Source of the DNA: Ruminococcus sp.
GTDB lineage: Bacteria > Bacillota > Clostridia > Oscillospirales > Acutalibacteraceae
Direction: 5' to 3'
Assembly (NCBI GenBank): GCA_022510945.1
Contig: JAFLSK010000002.1
Location: 1 to 64,000, forward strand
Length of the DNA: 64,000 nt
A program made the position numbers and the translations under genes. Each line of letters begins with the position of its first letter. Within the stretch, counting starts at the first letter, position 1. The notes beneath the pieces were generated by a model that worked only from the letters and a program-made list of their open reading frames with translations, was not told where the DNA came from and made no database searches. This document shows positions 37,273 through 47,619 of the stretch, one piece after another.

Positions 37273-37911
37273 ATGAAGTTTAAAAATAAATGCTCAAGGC
37301 TTACGTCGCTTTTCGCGGTAATACTTGTTTTGGTTGCATCGTCTTTCTGCGTTTTTGCAGTTCCCGACGAGTCCGACGCGGTCGCTGTGCCGGAGACGTT
37401 AGCGCCGACAGAGCCTGTAACAGAGGCTCCTACGCCCGCTCCGACTGAGCCTCCTACCGAGCCTCCGACAAATCCGCCCACCGAGCCGCCTACCGAGGCG
37501 CCGACGTACGCTCCTGCTCAGCCTGTTACCGAGGCTCCTACTCAGGCAGCCGCACCGGCGCAAACTGAGCCGCCTACCGTCGCGACTCAGGCGACTAAAG
37601 CGACAGTTATCGAAACAGACGCCTATCAGCTCCCCGTGGCTCCCGTCGAGCCCGACCCGACCGCACCTGTCATTTCGCGCGGAGAGGACGGCGACCTCAC
37701 CTACGGATATGTAAGCTGGGCGTGCGTTCTTGTGGGAGTTTTGGCTGTTACGGTCGTTATTATCAGTAACAAATCGCATTACTACGGCGGCAGCGGAAAG
37801 CAACGCTACGACGAGGGCGATAAGATTACGGGGCAGAAACGACTCTTAAACGACGATTATTATAATAACAGAAAGTACAATTCCTACTACACTAAGGATA
37901 CAAGAAGCTAA
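37273..37911 (+). CDS. Membrane protein with extracellular Pro/Thr/Glu-rich PTEPP-type repeats
   Basis: Signal peptide; PTEPPTEPPTNPPTEPPTEAPT; C-terminal TM and basic tail. Confidence 0.75.
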   Translation: MKFKNKCSRLTSLFAVILVLVASSFCVFAVPDESDAVAVPETLAPTEPVTEAPTPAPTEPPTEPPTNPPTEPPTEAPTYAPAQPVTEAPTQAAAPAQTEPPTVATQATKATVIETDAYQLPVAPVEPDPTAPVISRGEDGDLTYGYVSWACVLVGVLAVTVVIISNKSHYYGGSGKQRYDEGDKITGQKRLLNDDYYNNRKYNSYYTKDTRS

Positions 37912-38883
37912 ATGAAAATCGGTAATATAGAAATCGGCAAGGTTGCCTTAGCGCCGCTTGCGGGGATTACCGATATGGCGTTTCGTCAGATTTGCCGCGG
38001 CTTTGGCTCAGGCTACTGTGAGACTGAGATGGTCTCCGCGAAGGCTTTAAGCTTTAACGATAAGAAAAGCTTCGAACTTATGGAGCTTTCCGACGACGAG
38101 CATCCCTGCGGAATACAGTTGTTCGGCAGTGAGCCCGACGTTATCGCTAACGCCGCTATCCTCGCGAAAAACGCGGGAGCGGACGTAATCGACGTAAATA
38201 TGGGCTGTCCCGCCCCGAAAATCGCGGGTAACGGTTCAGGCTCTGCTCTTATGAAAAATCCCGTGCTTTGCGGCGAAATCGTCGCCGCAATCAAAAGCAA
38301 GGTTGATTTACCCGTTACGGTCAAAATCCGCAAAGGCTTTGACAACGAGAGTGTAAACGCCGTTGAGGTTGCCTCGATTTGCGAGCAAAACGGCGCGGAT
38401 GCGATTATCGTCCACGGACGCACAAGGCAGCAGTATTATTCCGGTCAATGCGACCTCGATATAATAAAAGCGGTGAAATCCGCCGTTTCCGTTCCCGTTA
38501 TCGGCAACGGCGACGTAAAAGACATAAAGAGCGCACAGAAAATGCTCAACTACACCGGTTGCGACGGCGTTATGGTTGCGCGAGCTGCTCTCGGAAATCC
38601 GTGGATATTCAGAATATTCAAAGAATATTTCGATAAAAGAATTATAATCGACGCTCCCTCAAATGAGGACAAGCTTAAAATTATGCGCGAGCATATTGAG
38701 CTTGTGTGCAAGTATAAAGGCGAGCACCTCGGTATGCTTCAATCACGCAAGCAAATCGCGTGGTACTTAAAGGGCTTCAAGGGCGCGGCAAAATTCCGAA
38801 ACGAAGCGGGTACAGTCAGCACACTCGACGATATGTACAAGCTTATCGACCGAGTGTTACTTTATCAATCAGTCAATAATTAA
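37912..38883 (+). CDS. dusB: tRNA-dihydrouridine synthase
   Basis: [51 protein letters not shown]. Confidence 0.95.
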   Translation: MKIGNIEIGKVALAPLAGITDMAFRQICRGFGSGYCETEMVSAKALSFNDKKSFELMELSDDEHPCGIQLFGSEPDVIANAAILAKNAGADVIDVNMGCPAPKIAGNGSGSALMKNPVLCGEIVAAIKSKVDLPVTVKIRKGFDNESVNAVEVASICEQNGADAIIVHGRTRQQYYSGQCDLDIIKAVKSAVSVPVIGNGDVKDIKSAQKMLNYTGCDGVMVARAALGNPWIFRIFKEYFDKRIIIDAPSNEDKLKIMREHIELVCKYKGEHLGMLQSRKQIAWYLKGFKGAAKFRNEAGTVSTLDDMYKLIDRVLLYQSVNN

Positions 38884-38911
38884 ATCAAATATACATAAGG
38901 AGAGTTTAGTA

Positions 38912-40159
38912 ATGAAAGCAATGGACAACATCGAATTTGTAAAATCCATCGACCCTGAGGTCGGCAAATCTATGGAGGAGGAGCTCGCTCGTCAGAGACG
39001 TAACCTTGAGCTCATCGCCAGCGAGAACATCGTAAGCGAGGCTGTTATGGCTGCTATGGGCAGCGTGCTCACCAACAAGTACGCCGAGGGTCTTCCCGGA
39101 AAGCGTTACTACGGCGGTTGCCAGTGTGTAGACGTTGTTGAGGATATCGCGCGCGAGAGAGCGTGCAAGCTCTTCGGCGCAGAGGCATGTAACGTTCAGC
39201 CTCACTCTGGCGCACAGGCTAACACAGCCGTTTACTTCGCAATGCTCGAGCCCGGCGATACTGTTATGGGTATGAACCTCAACGAGGGCGGTCACCTTAC
39301 TCACGGCTCACCTGTAAATATTTCGGGTAAATACTTCAACTTCGTTGCATACGGCGTTGACCCCGAGACTCATTATATCGACTATGACAAGGTTTTAGAA
39401 ACAGCAAAAGAGTGCAAGCCCAAGCTTATCGTTGCCGGCGCAAGCGCATATCCGCGTGTTATCGACTTTGCAAAGCTGCGCGAAATTGCCGACGAGGTCG
39501 GCGCATATCTTATGGTAGATATGGCTCATATCGCAGGCTTGGTTGCAGGCGGCGCCCATCCGAACCCTGTTCCTTATTGCGACTTCGTTACTACTACAAC
39601 CCACAAAACTCTCCGCGGTCCTCGCGGCGGTCTTATCCTTATGAAGGAGAAGTACGCTAAGGACATCAACAAGGCTGTATTCCCGGGTACACAGGGCGGT
39701 CCTCTTATGCACACAATCGCCGCTAAGGCAGTATGCTTCGGCGAGGCTATGAAGCCCGAGTTCAAGGAGTATGCTCAGCAGATTGTTAAGAACTGTAAGG
39801 CTCTCGCTGACGGTCTCGTAAAGCGCGGTAATAAGCTTGTTTCCGGCGGTACGGACAACCACGTTCTCCTTATGGATCTTCGCGGCACAGGCGTTACAGG
39901 CAAGGAGCTTGAGGCTCGCCTTGACGAGTGCTACATCACCGTAAACAAGAATACTATTCCTAACGAGCCGCTCTCTCCGTTCGTAACCTCAGGCGTGCGT
40001 ATCGGCACCGCCGCTGTTACAACAAGAGGTCTTAAGGAAGACGATATGGATAAGATTGCTGAGTACATCACCCTCGTGCTCAACGACTTCGAGGGCAACG
40101 CCGACAAGGTAAGAGCAGGCGTTGAGGAAATCTGCAAAAAATATCCTCTCTATGAATAA
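38912..40159 (+). CDS. glyA: Serine hydroxymethyltransferase
   Basis: [45 protein letters not shown]. Confidence 0.97.
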   Translation: MKAMDNIEFVKSIDPEVGKSMEEELARQRRNLELIASENIVSEAVMAAMGSVLTNKYAEGLPGKRYYGGCQCVDVVEDIARERACKLFGAEACNVQPHSGAQANTAVYFAMLEPGDTVMGMNLNEGGHLTHGSPVNISGKYFNFVAYGVDPETHYIDYDKVLETAKECKPKLIVAGASAYPRVIDFAKLREIADEVGAYLMVDMAHIAGLVAGGAHPNPVPYCDFVTTTTHKTLRGPRGGLILMKEKYAKDINKAVFPGTQGGPLMHTIAAKAVCFGEAMKPEFKEYAQQIVKNCKALADGLVKRGNKLVSGGTDNHVLLMDLRGTGVTGKELEARLDECYITVNKNTIPNEPLSPFVTSGVRIGTAAVTTRGLKEDDMDKIAEYITLVLNDFEGNADKVRAGVEEICKKYPLYE

Positions 40160-40240
40160 TTAATAAAACGACGGCAGAACGCCGTGTGGGCGGGCCTGTG
40201 TGTCCGCCCGTTCGTTTACAGAAAACTTTTGGAGGTAACT

Positions 40241-41512
40241 ATGTCCGCTCCTTTAGCCGACCGACTTCGCCCGCAAGGTCTCGACGATATAGTAGGGCAG
40301 AAGCATTTGCTCGGAAAAAACAAGCCGCTTCGGAAAATTATCGAAAGCGGTGAGATTCCAAATTTAATATTCTACGGTCCGTCGGGAGTAGGCAAGACGA
40401 CTCTCGCGAATTATATCGCGAAGATTACTAACCGCGAGTTTAAAAAGCTCAACGGCACAACTGCCTCGACCGCCGACATTAAGGAAGTTTTCGCAAGCAC
40501 GGACACCCTGCTCGGAATCAACGGCGTTGTGCTCTACCTCGACGAAATCCAGTATTTCAACAAAAAGCAGCAACAGACCCTGCTCGAGTACATAGAGAAC
40601 GGCAAAATCACCCTAATCGCCTCGACCACTGAAAACCCGTATTTCTATGTGTACAACGCGATTCTCTCGCGCAGCACGGTGTTCGAGTTCAAGAGCGTCG
40701 AGCCTGTCGAGATTGAGAAAGCGGTGCTTCGAGGTATCGACTTTCTTGCTCAGGAGCAGAATATCGAAATTGAAATTGACGATCAAAGCGTAACTCACAT
40801 CGCTACCGCTTGCGGCGGCGACGTGCGTAAGGCGATGAATGCCGTGGAGCTTTCTGTCCTCGCATCACCTGAGAAGGACGGGAAAAAGGTAGTCGAGTAC
40901 AGCACTGTCGAGGAGCTCACCCAGAAATCCGCCGTGCGCTATGACCGCGACGGCGACGAGCACTACGACATAGTTTCCGCTTATCAGAAAAGTATGCGCG
41001 GCTCCGACCCTGACGCCTCTCTGCACTACCTTGCGCGTTTGCTCGAGGCGGGCGATTTACCCTCCGCCTGCCGCAGACTTATGGTGTGCGCCGCCGAGGA
41101 TGTTGGGCTTGCATATCCTCAGATTTTGCCCATAGTCCACAGCTGCGTTGAAATAGCTATGAAGGTCGGCCTTCCCGAGGCGCAGATTCCGCTTGCGGAC
41201 GCGGTTATTCTCGTCGCTACAGCGCCTAAGTCGAACTCGGGCGTTAACGCAATTCACGCCGCCGCAGCCGATATAAAAGCGGGCAAGGGCGGACCTATAC
41301 CGCGTCAGCTACAGAATATGCACTACGACGGCGAGGATAATCAGAACAAGGGTCAGTTCTATATCTACCCGCATAATTACCCGAACCATTGGACATACCA
41401 GCAGTACCTGCCCGACTCACTCGTAAACGCCAGATATTACGAGTACGGCGACAACAAAAACGAGCAGGCATTCAAAGCGTATTGGGAAAAAATTAAAAAT
41501 ATAAAGGAGTAA
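40241..41512 (+). CDS. rarA: Replication-associated recombination protein A (MgsA/RarA AAA ATPase)
   Basis: PLADRLRPQGLDDIVGQKHLLG, FYGPSGVGKTTLA; start corrected to 40241. Confidence 0.94.
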   Translation: MSAPLADRLRPQGLDDIVGQKHLLGKNKPLRKIIESGEIPNLIFYGPSGVGKTTLANYIAKITNREFKKLNGTTASTADIKEVFASTDTLLGINGVVLYLDEIQYFNKKQQQTLLEYIENGKITLIASTTENPYFYVYNAILSRSTVFEFKSVEPVEIEKAVLRGIDFLAQEQNIEIEIDDQSVTHIATACGGDVRKAMNAVELSVLASPEKDGKKVVEYSTVEELTQKSAVRYDRDGDEHYDIVSAYQKSMRGSDPDASLHYLARLLEAGDLPSACRRLMVCAAEDVGLAYPQILPIVHSCVEIAMKVGLPEAQIPLADAVILVATAPKSNSGVNAIHAAAADIKAGKGGPIPRQLQNMHYDGEDNQNKGQFYIYPHNYPNHWTYQQYLPDSLVNARYYEYGDNKNEQAFKAYWEKIKNIKE

Positions 41513-41518
41513 TTTCTG

Positions 41519-42691
41519 ATGCTTGGAAATTTCAGTTATTCAAACCCCACAAAGCTATATTTCGGCGATGACTCTTTGTCTTTCTTAGCCGAGGAACTTA
41601 AGAAGTACGGCAATAAGATTATGCTTTCCTACGGCGGAGGCTCAATCAAGCGCAACGGCATCTATGACGACGTTGTAAAGGTGCTTAAAGACTGCGGCAA
41701 GGAGGTATTTGAAGACCCCGGAGTTATGTCCAATCCCACAGTGGATAAGCTCTACGAGGGTTGCAAAATCGCCCGCGAAAACGACGTTGACCTCATCCTC
41801 GCGGTAGGCGGAGGTTCTACGATTGACTACGCTAAGGCGGTGTCCGTTTCGGCGTGGTGCGACAGCGACCCGTGGGATAAATACTACCTTAAAATGGAGG
41901 AGCCCGACAACAGGATTATTCCCGTTGGTAGTATCCTCACTATGGTCGGCACAGGCTCCGAGATGAATGGCGGCTCAGTTATCACCAACCACGAACAAAA
42001 GCTTAAAATCGGTCACGTTTTCGGCGAAGAAGTAATGCCGAAGTTCTCTATACTTAACCCTAAGTATACTTTCACCGTGCCAAAATATCAGATGATTGCC
42101 GGTATATTTGATATAATGTCGCACATTATGGAGCAGTATTTTTCAGGTGACGACGACAACACCTCCGACTATATCTCCGAGGCGCTTATGAAGTCGCTGA
42201 TTAACAGCTCACGAGTAGCGGTTAAAAATCCCGAAGACTACGAAGCGCGCAGCAACATTATGTGGACTGCGACGTGGGCTCTCAACACTCTGATTGCTTG
42301 CGGCAAAGCGACCGACTGGGAGGTTCATATGATAGGGCAGGCGATAGGTGCCTACACCGACGCCACCCACGGTATGACGCTTTCCGCGGTTTCGCTCCCG
42401 TATTACCGTATGATTGCACCTTACGGTCTGCACAAGTTCAAGCGTTTCGCAACAGCGGTGTGGGACGTTTGCATCGAGGGCAAAACTGACGAGGAGATTG
42501 TCGAGGAAGGTCTCAGCGCCATGGAAAGCTGGATGAAGGAGCTCGGTCTCGTGCTCAACGCAAAGGAGCTCGGCGTGACATACGATATGCTCGACGGCAT
42601 CGCGGACGCAACCTTCATCTTCGATGGCGGCTACAAAGTTCTGACAAAAGATGAGATAATTTCTATCATTAAACAAAGTATGAATTATTGA
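41519..42691 (+). CDS. Iron-containing alcohol dehydrogenase (butanol dehydrogenase-like)
   Basis: LAVGGGSTIDYAKAVS; FSYSNPTKLYFG N-terminus. Confidence 0.93.
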   Translation: MLGNFSYSNPTKLYFGDDSLSFLAEELKKYGNKIMLSYGGGSIKRNGIYDDVVKVLKDCGKEVFEDPGVMSNPTVDKLYEGCKIARENDVDLILAVGGGSTIDYAKAVSVSAWCDSDPWDKYYLKMEEPDNRIIPVGSILTMVGTGSEMNGGSVITNHEQKLKIGHVFGEEVMPKFSILNPKYTFTVPKYQMIAGIFDIMSHIMEQYFSGDDDNTSDYISEALMKSLINSSRVAVKNPEDYEARSNIMWTATWALNTLIACGKATDWEVHMIGQAIGAYTDATHGMTLSAVSLPYYRMIAPYGLHKFKRFATAVWDVCIEGKTDEEIVEEGLSAMESWMKELGLVLNAKELGVTYDMLDGIADATFIFDGGYKVLTKDEIISIIKQSMNY

Positions 42692-42789
42692 TTACTAACG
42701 GCAAAACGGTGATTTAGTTTTAATTCTAATTAAGAACAAAAATGCTTTTTTTGTATCCCTGTTTTCCTATGGTAAAATTCAACAAAAAA

Positions 42790-42817
42790 TGTGGGCGATA
42801 TTCGTAAATATCGCCCA
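42790..42817 (+). terminator. Hairpin terminator
   Basis: GGGCGATATT-cgt-AAATATCGCCC. Confidence 0.7.
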
Positions 42818-42930
42818 ATGTTTTTATTCTAAATTAGAAAATTATTGTTTGACTAATTTGTTATAATTACTCTGTAAATCTATATTAATCATATTGGGAA
42901 GTTTTGGGATTTACCGAAGGAGGAACTTTT

Positions 42931-44610
42931 ATGAAGAAAAAAGGAATTAAGGTTTTAGGCCTGTTTCTTGCGGTAGTTATGGTGCTTTCCTGCTGTGCAG
43001 TAGCAGGTCTGTCCGTTTCCGCCGCTACGGGTGACGTTGTTTATTTTGATAACTCTGTCACACATTTCTCAACCGTAAACTGCTATATGTGGTATGACGG
43101 CACTGAAAATAACAACGGTAGTTGGCCCGGTAAGCCGATGACAAATGTGTCAGGCGATATCTGGGCATATAACATTGACGGAGATTATGATAAGATTATC
43201 TTCAACGACGGCGGCACACAGTCCGACGACTTAAATTACCCAGGTAACGGACAGATTGCTAAGCCCAACGGCAACGGCAACAAGTTCGGCGTATCCTGGT
43301 CAGCATATTCGGGCGATACAACACTGCCCACCTCTGCAACAACTCCGACATCAGGCGGCTCTTCGTCAGGCGGAAGTTCATCAGGCTCATATTCAATCTA
43401 CTGCCAGAACGACGCAGGCTGGTCAAGCGTTTACTGCTATATGTGGAACAGCGGAACTGATACAAACGGTAGTTGGCCCGGCGTTCCTATGACAAGCCTC
43501 GGCGACGGCGTGTGGGAGTATAACTACTCCAAGCAGTACGCTAACGTTATCTTTAACGGCGGCAGCGATGCAAATAAGACAGGTGACCTCACCACTCCGT
43601 CTGTTACATCAATTTACAACAATAGTTCAAACTCGTGGGAGCCTTATAGCTCAAGCCCCGTAAAGATTACAAGCTTTACATCAAGCATTCAGTCTCCCGC
43701 GTATACTAACTGCAGCATTAAACTTACAACAGTGGCTAAGTCTGCAGCGGGTTCTCTCTACTATAAGTACACTGTAAACGGCCCGACAGGCGAGTCAGTG
43801 CTCTCCAACAGCGCCGCTTCAAGCGTTACCTGGATTCCGACAGTAGTGGGCACCTACAAAGTAACGGTAGAGGTTACCGACACAGCCGGCAACTCTAACA
43901 GCCGTTCTCTCGACTTCGTAATTAATGACCCGAGCCTGCTCGAAACTGCGTTCATCAGCGCATTCTCGAACTCACTCGGAACAAATACTCAGATTAAGCA
44001 GAACACGAACATCACCTTCACGCTTACTGCTCTCGGCGGTCACACAGGTAATAACCTTCTCTTCTACAAGTTTATTATCGTAGACCCTAACGGCGGCACA
44101 AACACGCCTTACTATACAACAAGCAATACCTACAGCTACACTCCCACAAAGCTCGGCGTGTATACAATACAGGCGTATGTTCAGAACTCTTACAACGACA
44201 CTGTAAACGGGACATACACCTACACCTGCGTGGGAGATATTTCCGAAACTCCCGAAGATACATCTCCTGCTCCTGTTCAGCCAACTACAAGTGCTGCTAC
44301 TGAGAGCACCACTGCTCCGACTGAAAGTGTTCCGGGCGGCGTAACGCCACAGCCTACCACTCCGTCGAGCGCTACAGATGCTCCGTCAGAATCCGTGACA
44401 ACCCCGAGCCAAAAGACCGAGCGCGGCGATGTTAACGGAGACGGTGTGGTTGACGTTATTGACGTAACAACTCTCCAGAAACACCTTGCATCTGTTTATG
44501 TTCCTACATTCATCGAGAGTCAGGCTGATACTAACAGAGACGGTGCAATCAACATCAAAGATGCTACACGCATTCAGGAGTATCTCGTAGGACTTGTTTC
44601 ACAGATATAA
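42931..44610 (+). CDS. Secreted starch-binding protein: two CBM26-like modules, Ig-like region, Thr/Pro/Ser linker, dockerin
   Basis: VNCYMWYDGTENNNGSWPGKPM and VYCYMWNSGTDTNGSWPGVPM; RGDVNGDGVVDVIDVTTLQKHLASV / ADTNRDGAINIKDATRIQEYLVGL. Confidence 0.88.
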   Translation: MKKKGIKVLGLFLAVVMVLSCCAVAGLSVSAATGDVVYFDNSVTHFSTVNCYMWYDGTENNNGSWPGKPMTNVSGDIWAYNIDGDYDKIIFNDGGTQSDDLNYPGNGQIAKPNGNGNKFGVSWSAYSGDTTLPTSATTPTSGGSSSGGSSSGSYSIYCQNDAGWSSVYCYMWNSGTDTNGSWPGVPMTSLGDGVWEYNYSKQYANVIFNGGSDANKTGDLTTPSVTSIYNNSSNSWEPYSSSPVKITSFTSSIQSPAYTNCSIKLTTVAKSAAGSLYYKYTVNGPTGESVLSNSAASSVTWIPTVVGTYKVTVEVTDTAGNSNSRSLDFVINDPSLLETAFISAFSNSLGTNTQIKQNTNITFTLTALGGHTGNNLLFYKFIIVDPNGGTNTPYYTTSNTYSYTPTKLGVYTIQAYVQNSYNDTVNGTYTYTCVGDISETPEDTSPAPVQPTTSAATESTTAPTESVPGGVTPQPTTPSSATDAPSESVTTPSQKTERGDVNGDGVVDVIDVTTLQKHLASVYVPTFIESQADTNRDGAINIKDATRIQEYLVGLVSQI

Positions 44611-44628
44611 GGATTGAGGTAAGCAGCA

Positions 44629-47013
44629 ATGAGTTTTAAAAAAATTGCGGCTCTGATTCTGACATTGGTGATTTGCATTTCGGCGGGCGCGCTGTCTGTA
44701 CAGGCAGCCACCGCCGGCGAGAATACCGCTGCTGAGGAATCTTCCTCAATTATCGTACACTTTAAGAGCACAGACGCAGAGCCATATGTATATTACTGGA
44801 ACTCCCTTCCGAAGAATATTGAGACGAAGTATCCGGGCGTAAAAATGACAAAAGACCCTAACGAAGGCGAGGATTGGTATACCTATAAATTTGATAACGT
44901 TACCAAAATCAATATGCTCTTCACCGACAAAAACGGCAACCAACTCTCCAAGGAACTGACCCGCAACAGCGGTGAATGGTGGTACAAAAACAAAATCTGG
45001 AGCAAGACAAACAGGGAAAAGGGCGACAACGCTGAGGATATCGACTTCCGCGAGGAGTCTATCTACTTCGTTATCACCACCCGTTTCTACAACGGAGACA
45101 AGAGCAACGATGTTCACTGCTGGGACGATGGTGTTGCTAACAACCCCGACTCCGACCCCGCGTGGCGCGGAGACTTCAAGGGACTTGCTCAGAAGCTTGA
45201 CTATATCAAAGCTCTCGGCTTCTCAGCAATATGGATTACTCCTGTTGTAGAGAACGCATCGGGCTATGATTACCACGGCTATCACGCTATGGATTTCAGC
45301 AAGGTTGACTCCCGTTACGAAAGCTCCGACTTCACCTATGAGGATCTTATCGAGGCGGCTCACTCAAAGGATATGAAGATTGTGCAGGACGTTGTATGGA
45401 ACCACACCGGTAACTTCGGCGAAGGAACACTCTGCAAACTCTTTGAGCGCGACTATAACGCAGACCTTTCCAACCTCCAGGAGAGTATGATTCCTACAAA
45501 AACTCTCCTCGATGCCGCAGGAGTAAAAACTGCTGCTGAGTATTGGGCTCTCCAGCCCGGAAAGCAGTACGATGCTCGTCTTAACCTTATGAAAAACGTA
45601 ACGTATGCCGGCAGCAACGGCAACGGTACGAAGGGCTATCCCGAGGAAAAGGACTACAGCATCAACAAGCTCTCCGATAGCGATAAATATAACGCAAACA
45701 ACTATTGGCACACAGGCTACTTCCAGAATCCGAACTATGATGACTGGACGACGAAATTCTCGCAGATAGCAGGCGACTGCGTTGACCTCAACACCGAGAA
45801 CCCTGCTGTAGCTGAATACACAACCGAAGCATACGCGCAGTATATCAATATGGGCGTTGACGGCTTCCGTGTTGATACAGTTCGTCATATCCCGAGACTT
45901 ACTCTCAATATGATGTACAACCCGCAGATACTCTCAGCTGCTCAGGACGCCGGCAAGAACGGATTCTATATGTTCGGCGAAATCTGTACACGCTACACTC
46001 AGGTCTGGTACAGAGGCCACGCTGAGGAATCAGCTCCTTACTACACCTGGAAAGAAAGCAACGACAAGTGGGAAAAAGCGTGGAAGTGGGATACAAGCAG
46101 AGAGTCTATCAACTCCAATATGAACCTCACCTTCGACCACTACATTCAGGAGGACGACCCGAACAAGCAGCCTTCCTCTGACAACGCTTTCTTAAACGGC
46201 ATCACTTACCATAATCCCGACGACTCAAAGGCTTCGGGTATGAACGCTATCGACTTTACGATGCACAGAATGTTCGGTAATGCGGGCTCCGCTTTTGGTG
46301 TAGCAAAGTCGAGCGATAAGTATTACAACGACGCTACATACAATGTAATGTACGTTGACTCTCACGACTACGCTCCCGAGAATCCCGACGAGTTCACCCG
46401 TTTCAGCGGCGGTACACAGGCATGGGCTGAGAATATGGACTTAATGTTCACATTCCGCGGTATTCCTTGCCTCTACTATGGCTCCGAGGTTGAGTTCAAG
46501 AAGGGTGAATTGATTGATAAAGGTACGCTTATCAGCCTCGAGAACTCCGGCCGCGCATACTTCGGCGACTACCTTGAGGGTACAGTTACCGCAAAAGATT
46601 TCGGTCAGTTCAACGCATCGGGCAAGGTTAAGGAAACCCTTGATTCAACCCTTTCAAAGCAGCTCTCAAAGCTCAATATGATTCGTCGTGCTATCCCTGC
46701 TCTCCAGAAGGGACAGTACACAACCTCCTCAAGCTATGTAAGCGGCGATATGGCTTTCATCAGACGTTACACGAACGCTTCCGAGGGCGTTGACTCTCTC
46801 GCATGCGTTGCAATAAGCGGTAGCGCAACATTCAAGAATGTACCGAACGGAAAGTACATCGACGCTGTTACAGGCGATGTTCAGAATGTAACAAACGGTA
46901 CTCTCACCGTCGGCTCAATCGGCAAAGCTAATATGCGCGTATATGTATGCTGCGCATCAGGCTTCACTCCGATTAACGGCAAAATCGGCGGCGACACAAC
47001 ATATCTCAAATAA
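44629..47013 (+). CDS. Secreted alpha-amylase (GH13) with N-terminal starch-binding-like module
   Basis: YYWNSLPKNIETKYPGVKM; YHAMDFSKVDSRY, DVVWNHTGN, GFRVDTVRHIPR, FGEICTRY, YVDSHDYAPEN. Confidence 0.93.
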   Translation: MSFKKIAALILTLVICISAGALSVQAATAGENTAAEESSSIIVHFKSTDAEPYVYYWNSLPKNIETKYPGVKMTKDPNEGEDWYTYKFDNVTKINMLFTDKNGNQLSKELTRNSGEWWYKNKIWSKTNREKGDNAEDIDFREESIYFVITTRFYNGDKSNDVHCWDDGVANNPDSDPAWRGDFKGLAQKLDYIKALGFSAIWITPVVENASGYDYHGYHAMDFSKVDSRYESSDFTYEDLIEAAHSKDMKIVQDVVWNHTGNFGEGTLCKLFERDYNADLSNLQESMIPTKTLLDAAGVKTAAEYWALQPGKQYDARLNLMKNVTYAGSNGNGTKGYPEEKDYSINKLSDSDKYNANNYWHTGYFQNPNYDDWTTKFSQIAGDCVDLNTENPAVAEYTTEAYAQYINMGVDGFRVDTVRHIPRLTLNMMYNPQILSAAQDAGKNGFYMFGEICTRYTQVWYRGHAEESAPYYTWKESNDKWEKAWKWDTSRESINSNMNLTFDHYIQEDDPNKQPSSDNAFLNGITYHNPDDSKASGMNAIDFTMHRMFGNAGSAFGVAKSSDKYYNDATYNVMYVDSHDYAPENPDEFTRFSGGTQAWAENMDLMFTFRGIPCLYYGSEVEFKKGELIDKGTLISLENSGRAYFGDYLEGTVTAKDFGQFNASGKVKETLDSTLSKQLSKLNMIRRAIPALQKGQYTTSSSYVSGDMAFIRRYTNASEGVDSLACVAISGSATFKNVPNGKYIDAVTGDVQNVTNGTLTVGSIGKANMRVYVCCASGFTPINGKIGGDTTYLK

Positions 47014-47030
47014 TTAAAGCTAAAGTTTGC

Positions 47031-47060
47031 AACCACCTGTCTCGGCAGGTGGTTGTTTTT
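47031..47060 (+). terminator. Terminator of amylase gene
   Basis: AACCACCTG-tctcgg-CAGGTGGTT then tttttt. Confidence 0.85.
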
Positions 47061-47130
47061 TCAAAATTTTGTTTTGCATTGCACGAAAATCCCTCTCTCG
47101 TTTGTATTATAGGTGAAAGGAGGTAATCAA

Positions 47131-47619
47131 TTGGAAAAATTCGTCGACGAAAAGAAAATTGAAAGAATCATACGTCAGCACGCTGATATGATTTACCGAA
47201 TTGCGTTCCAGAATGTTAAGAGCAAGGCTGATGCTGAGGATATCTTTCAGGACGTCTGCCTTTCGCTTATCACAGGGAATGCGCCTATTGACGACGCCTT
47301 ACATATCCGCAACTGGCTCATCCGAGTGACAATCAACAAATGCAACAACTTCCACAAATCTTTTTGGAACCGCAACAGCGAGCCGCTTACGGAGACTCTC
47401 GAGTATTTTCCGCCCGAGCAGCAGGAATTGTTGAGCGAGATATGGAAACTGCCGAAGAATTACCGAAATATTATCTACCTGTATTACTACGAGGGCTACA
47501 AAATTGCCGAGATAGCCGAGCTGATGAACTTAAACCCCAACACAGTCAGCTCCTCGCTGAATCGCGCAAGGCGTAGGCTTAAAATAATACTGACAGAAGG
47601 AGGCTTTAATTATGGATAA
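47131..47619 (+). CDS. RNA polymerase sigma factor (ECF family), TTG start
   Basis: KSKADAEDIFQDVCLSLI; GYKIAEIAELMNLNPNTVSSSLNRARRRLK; AGGAGG RBS 8 nt before TTG. Confidence 0.9.
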   Translation: MEKFVDEKKIERIIRQHADMIYRIAFQNVKSKADAEDIFQDVCLSLITGNAPIDDALHIRNWLIRVTINKCNNFHKSFWNRNSEPLTETLEYFPPEQQELLSEIWKLPKNYRNIIYLYYYEGYKIAEIAELMNLNPNTVSSSLNRARRRLKIILTEGGFNYG

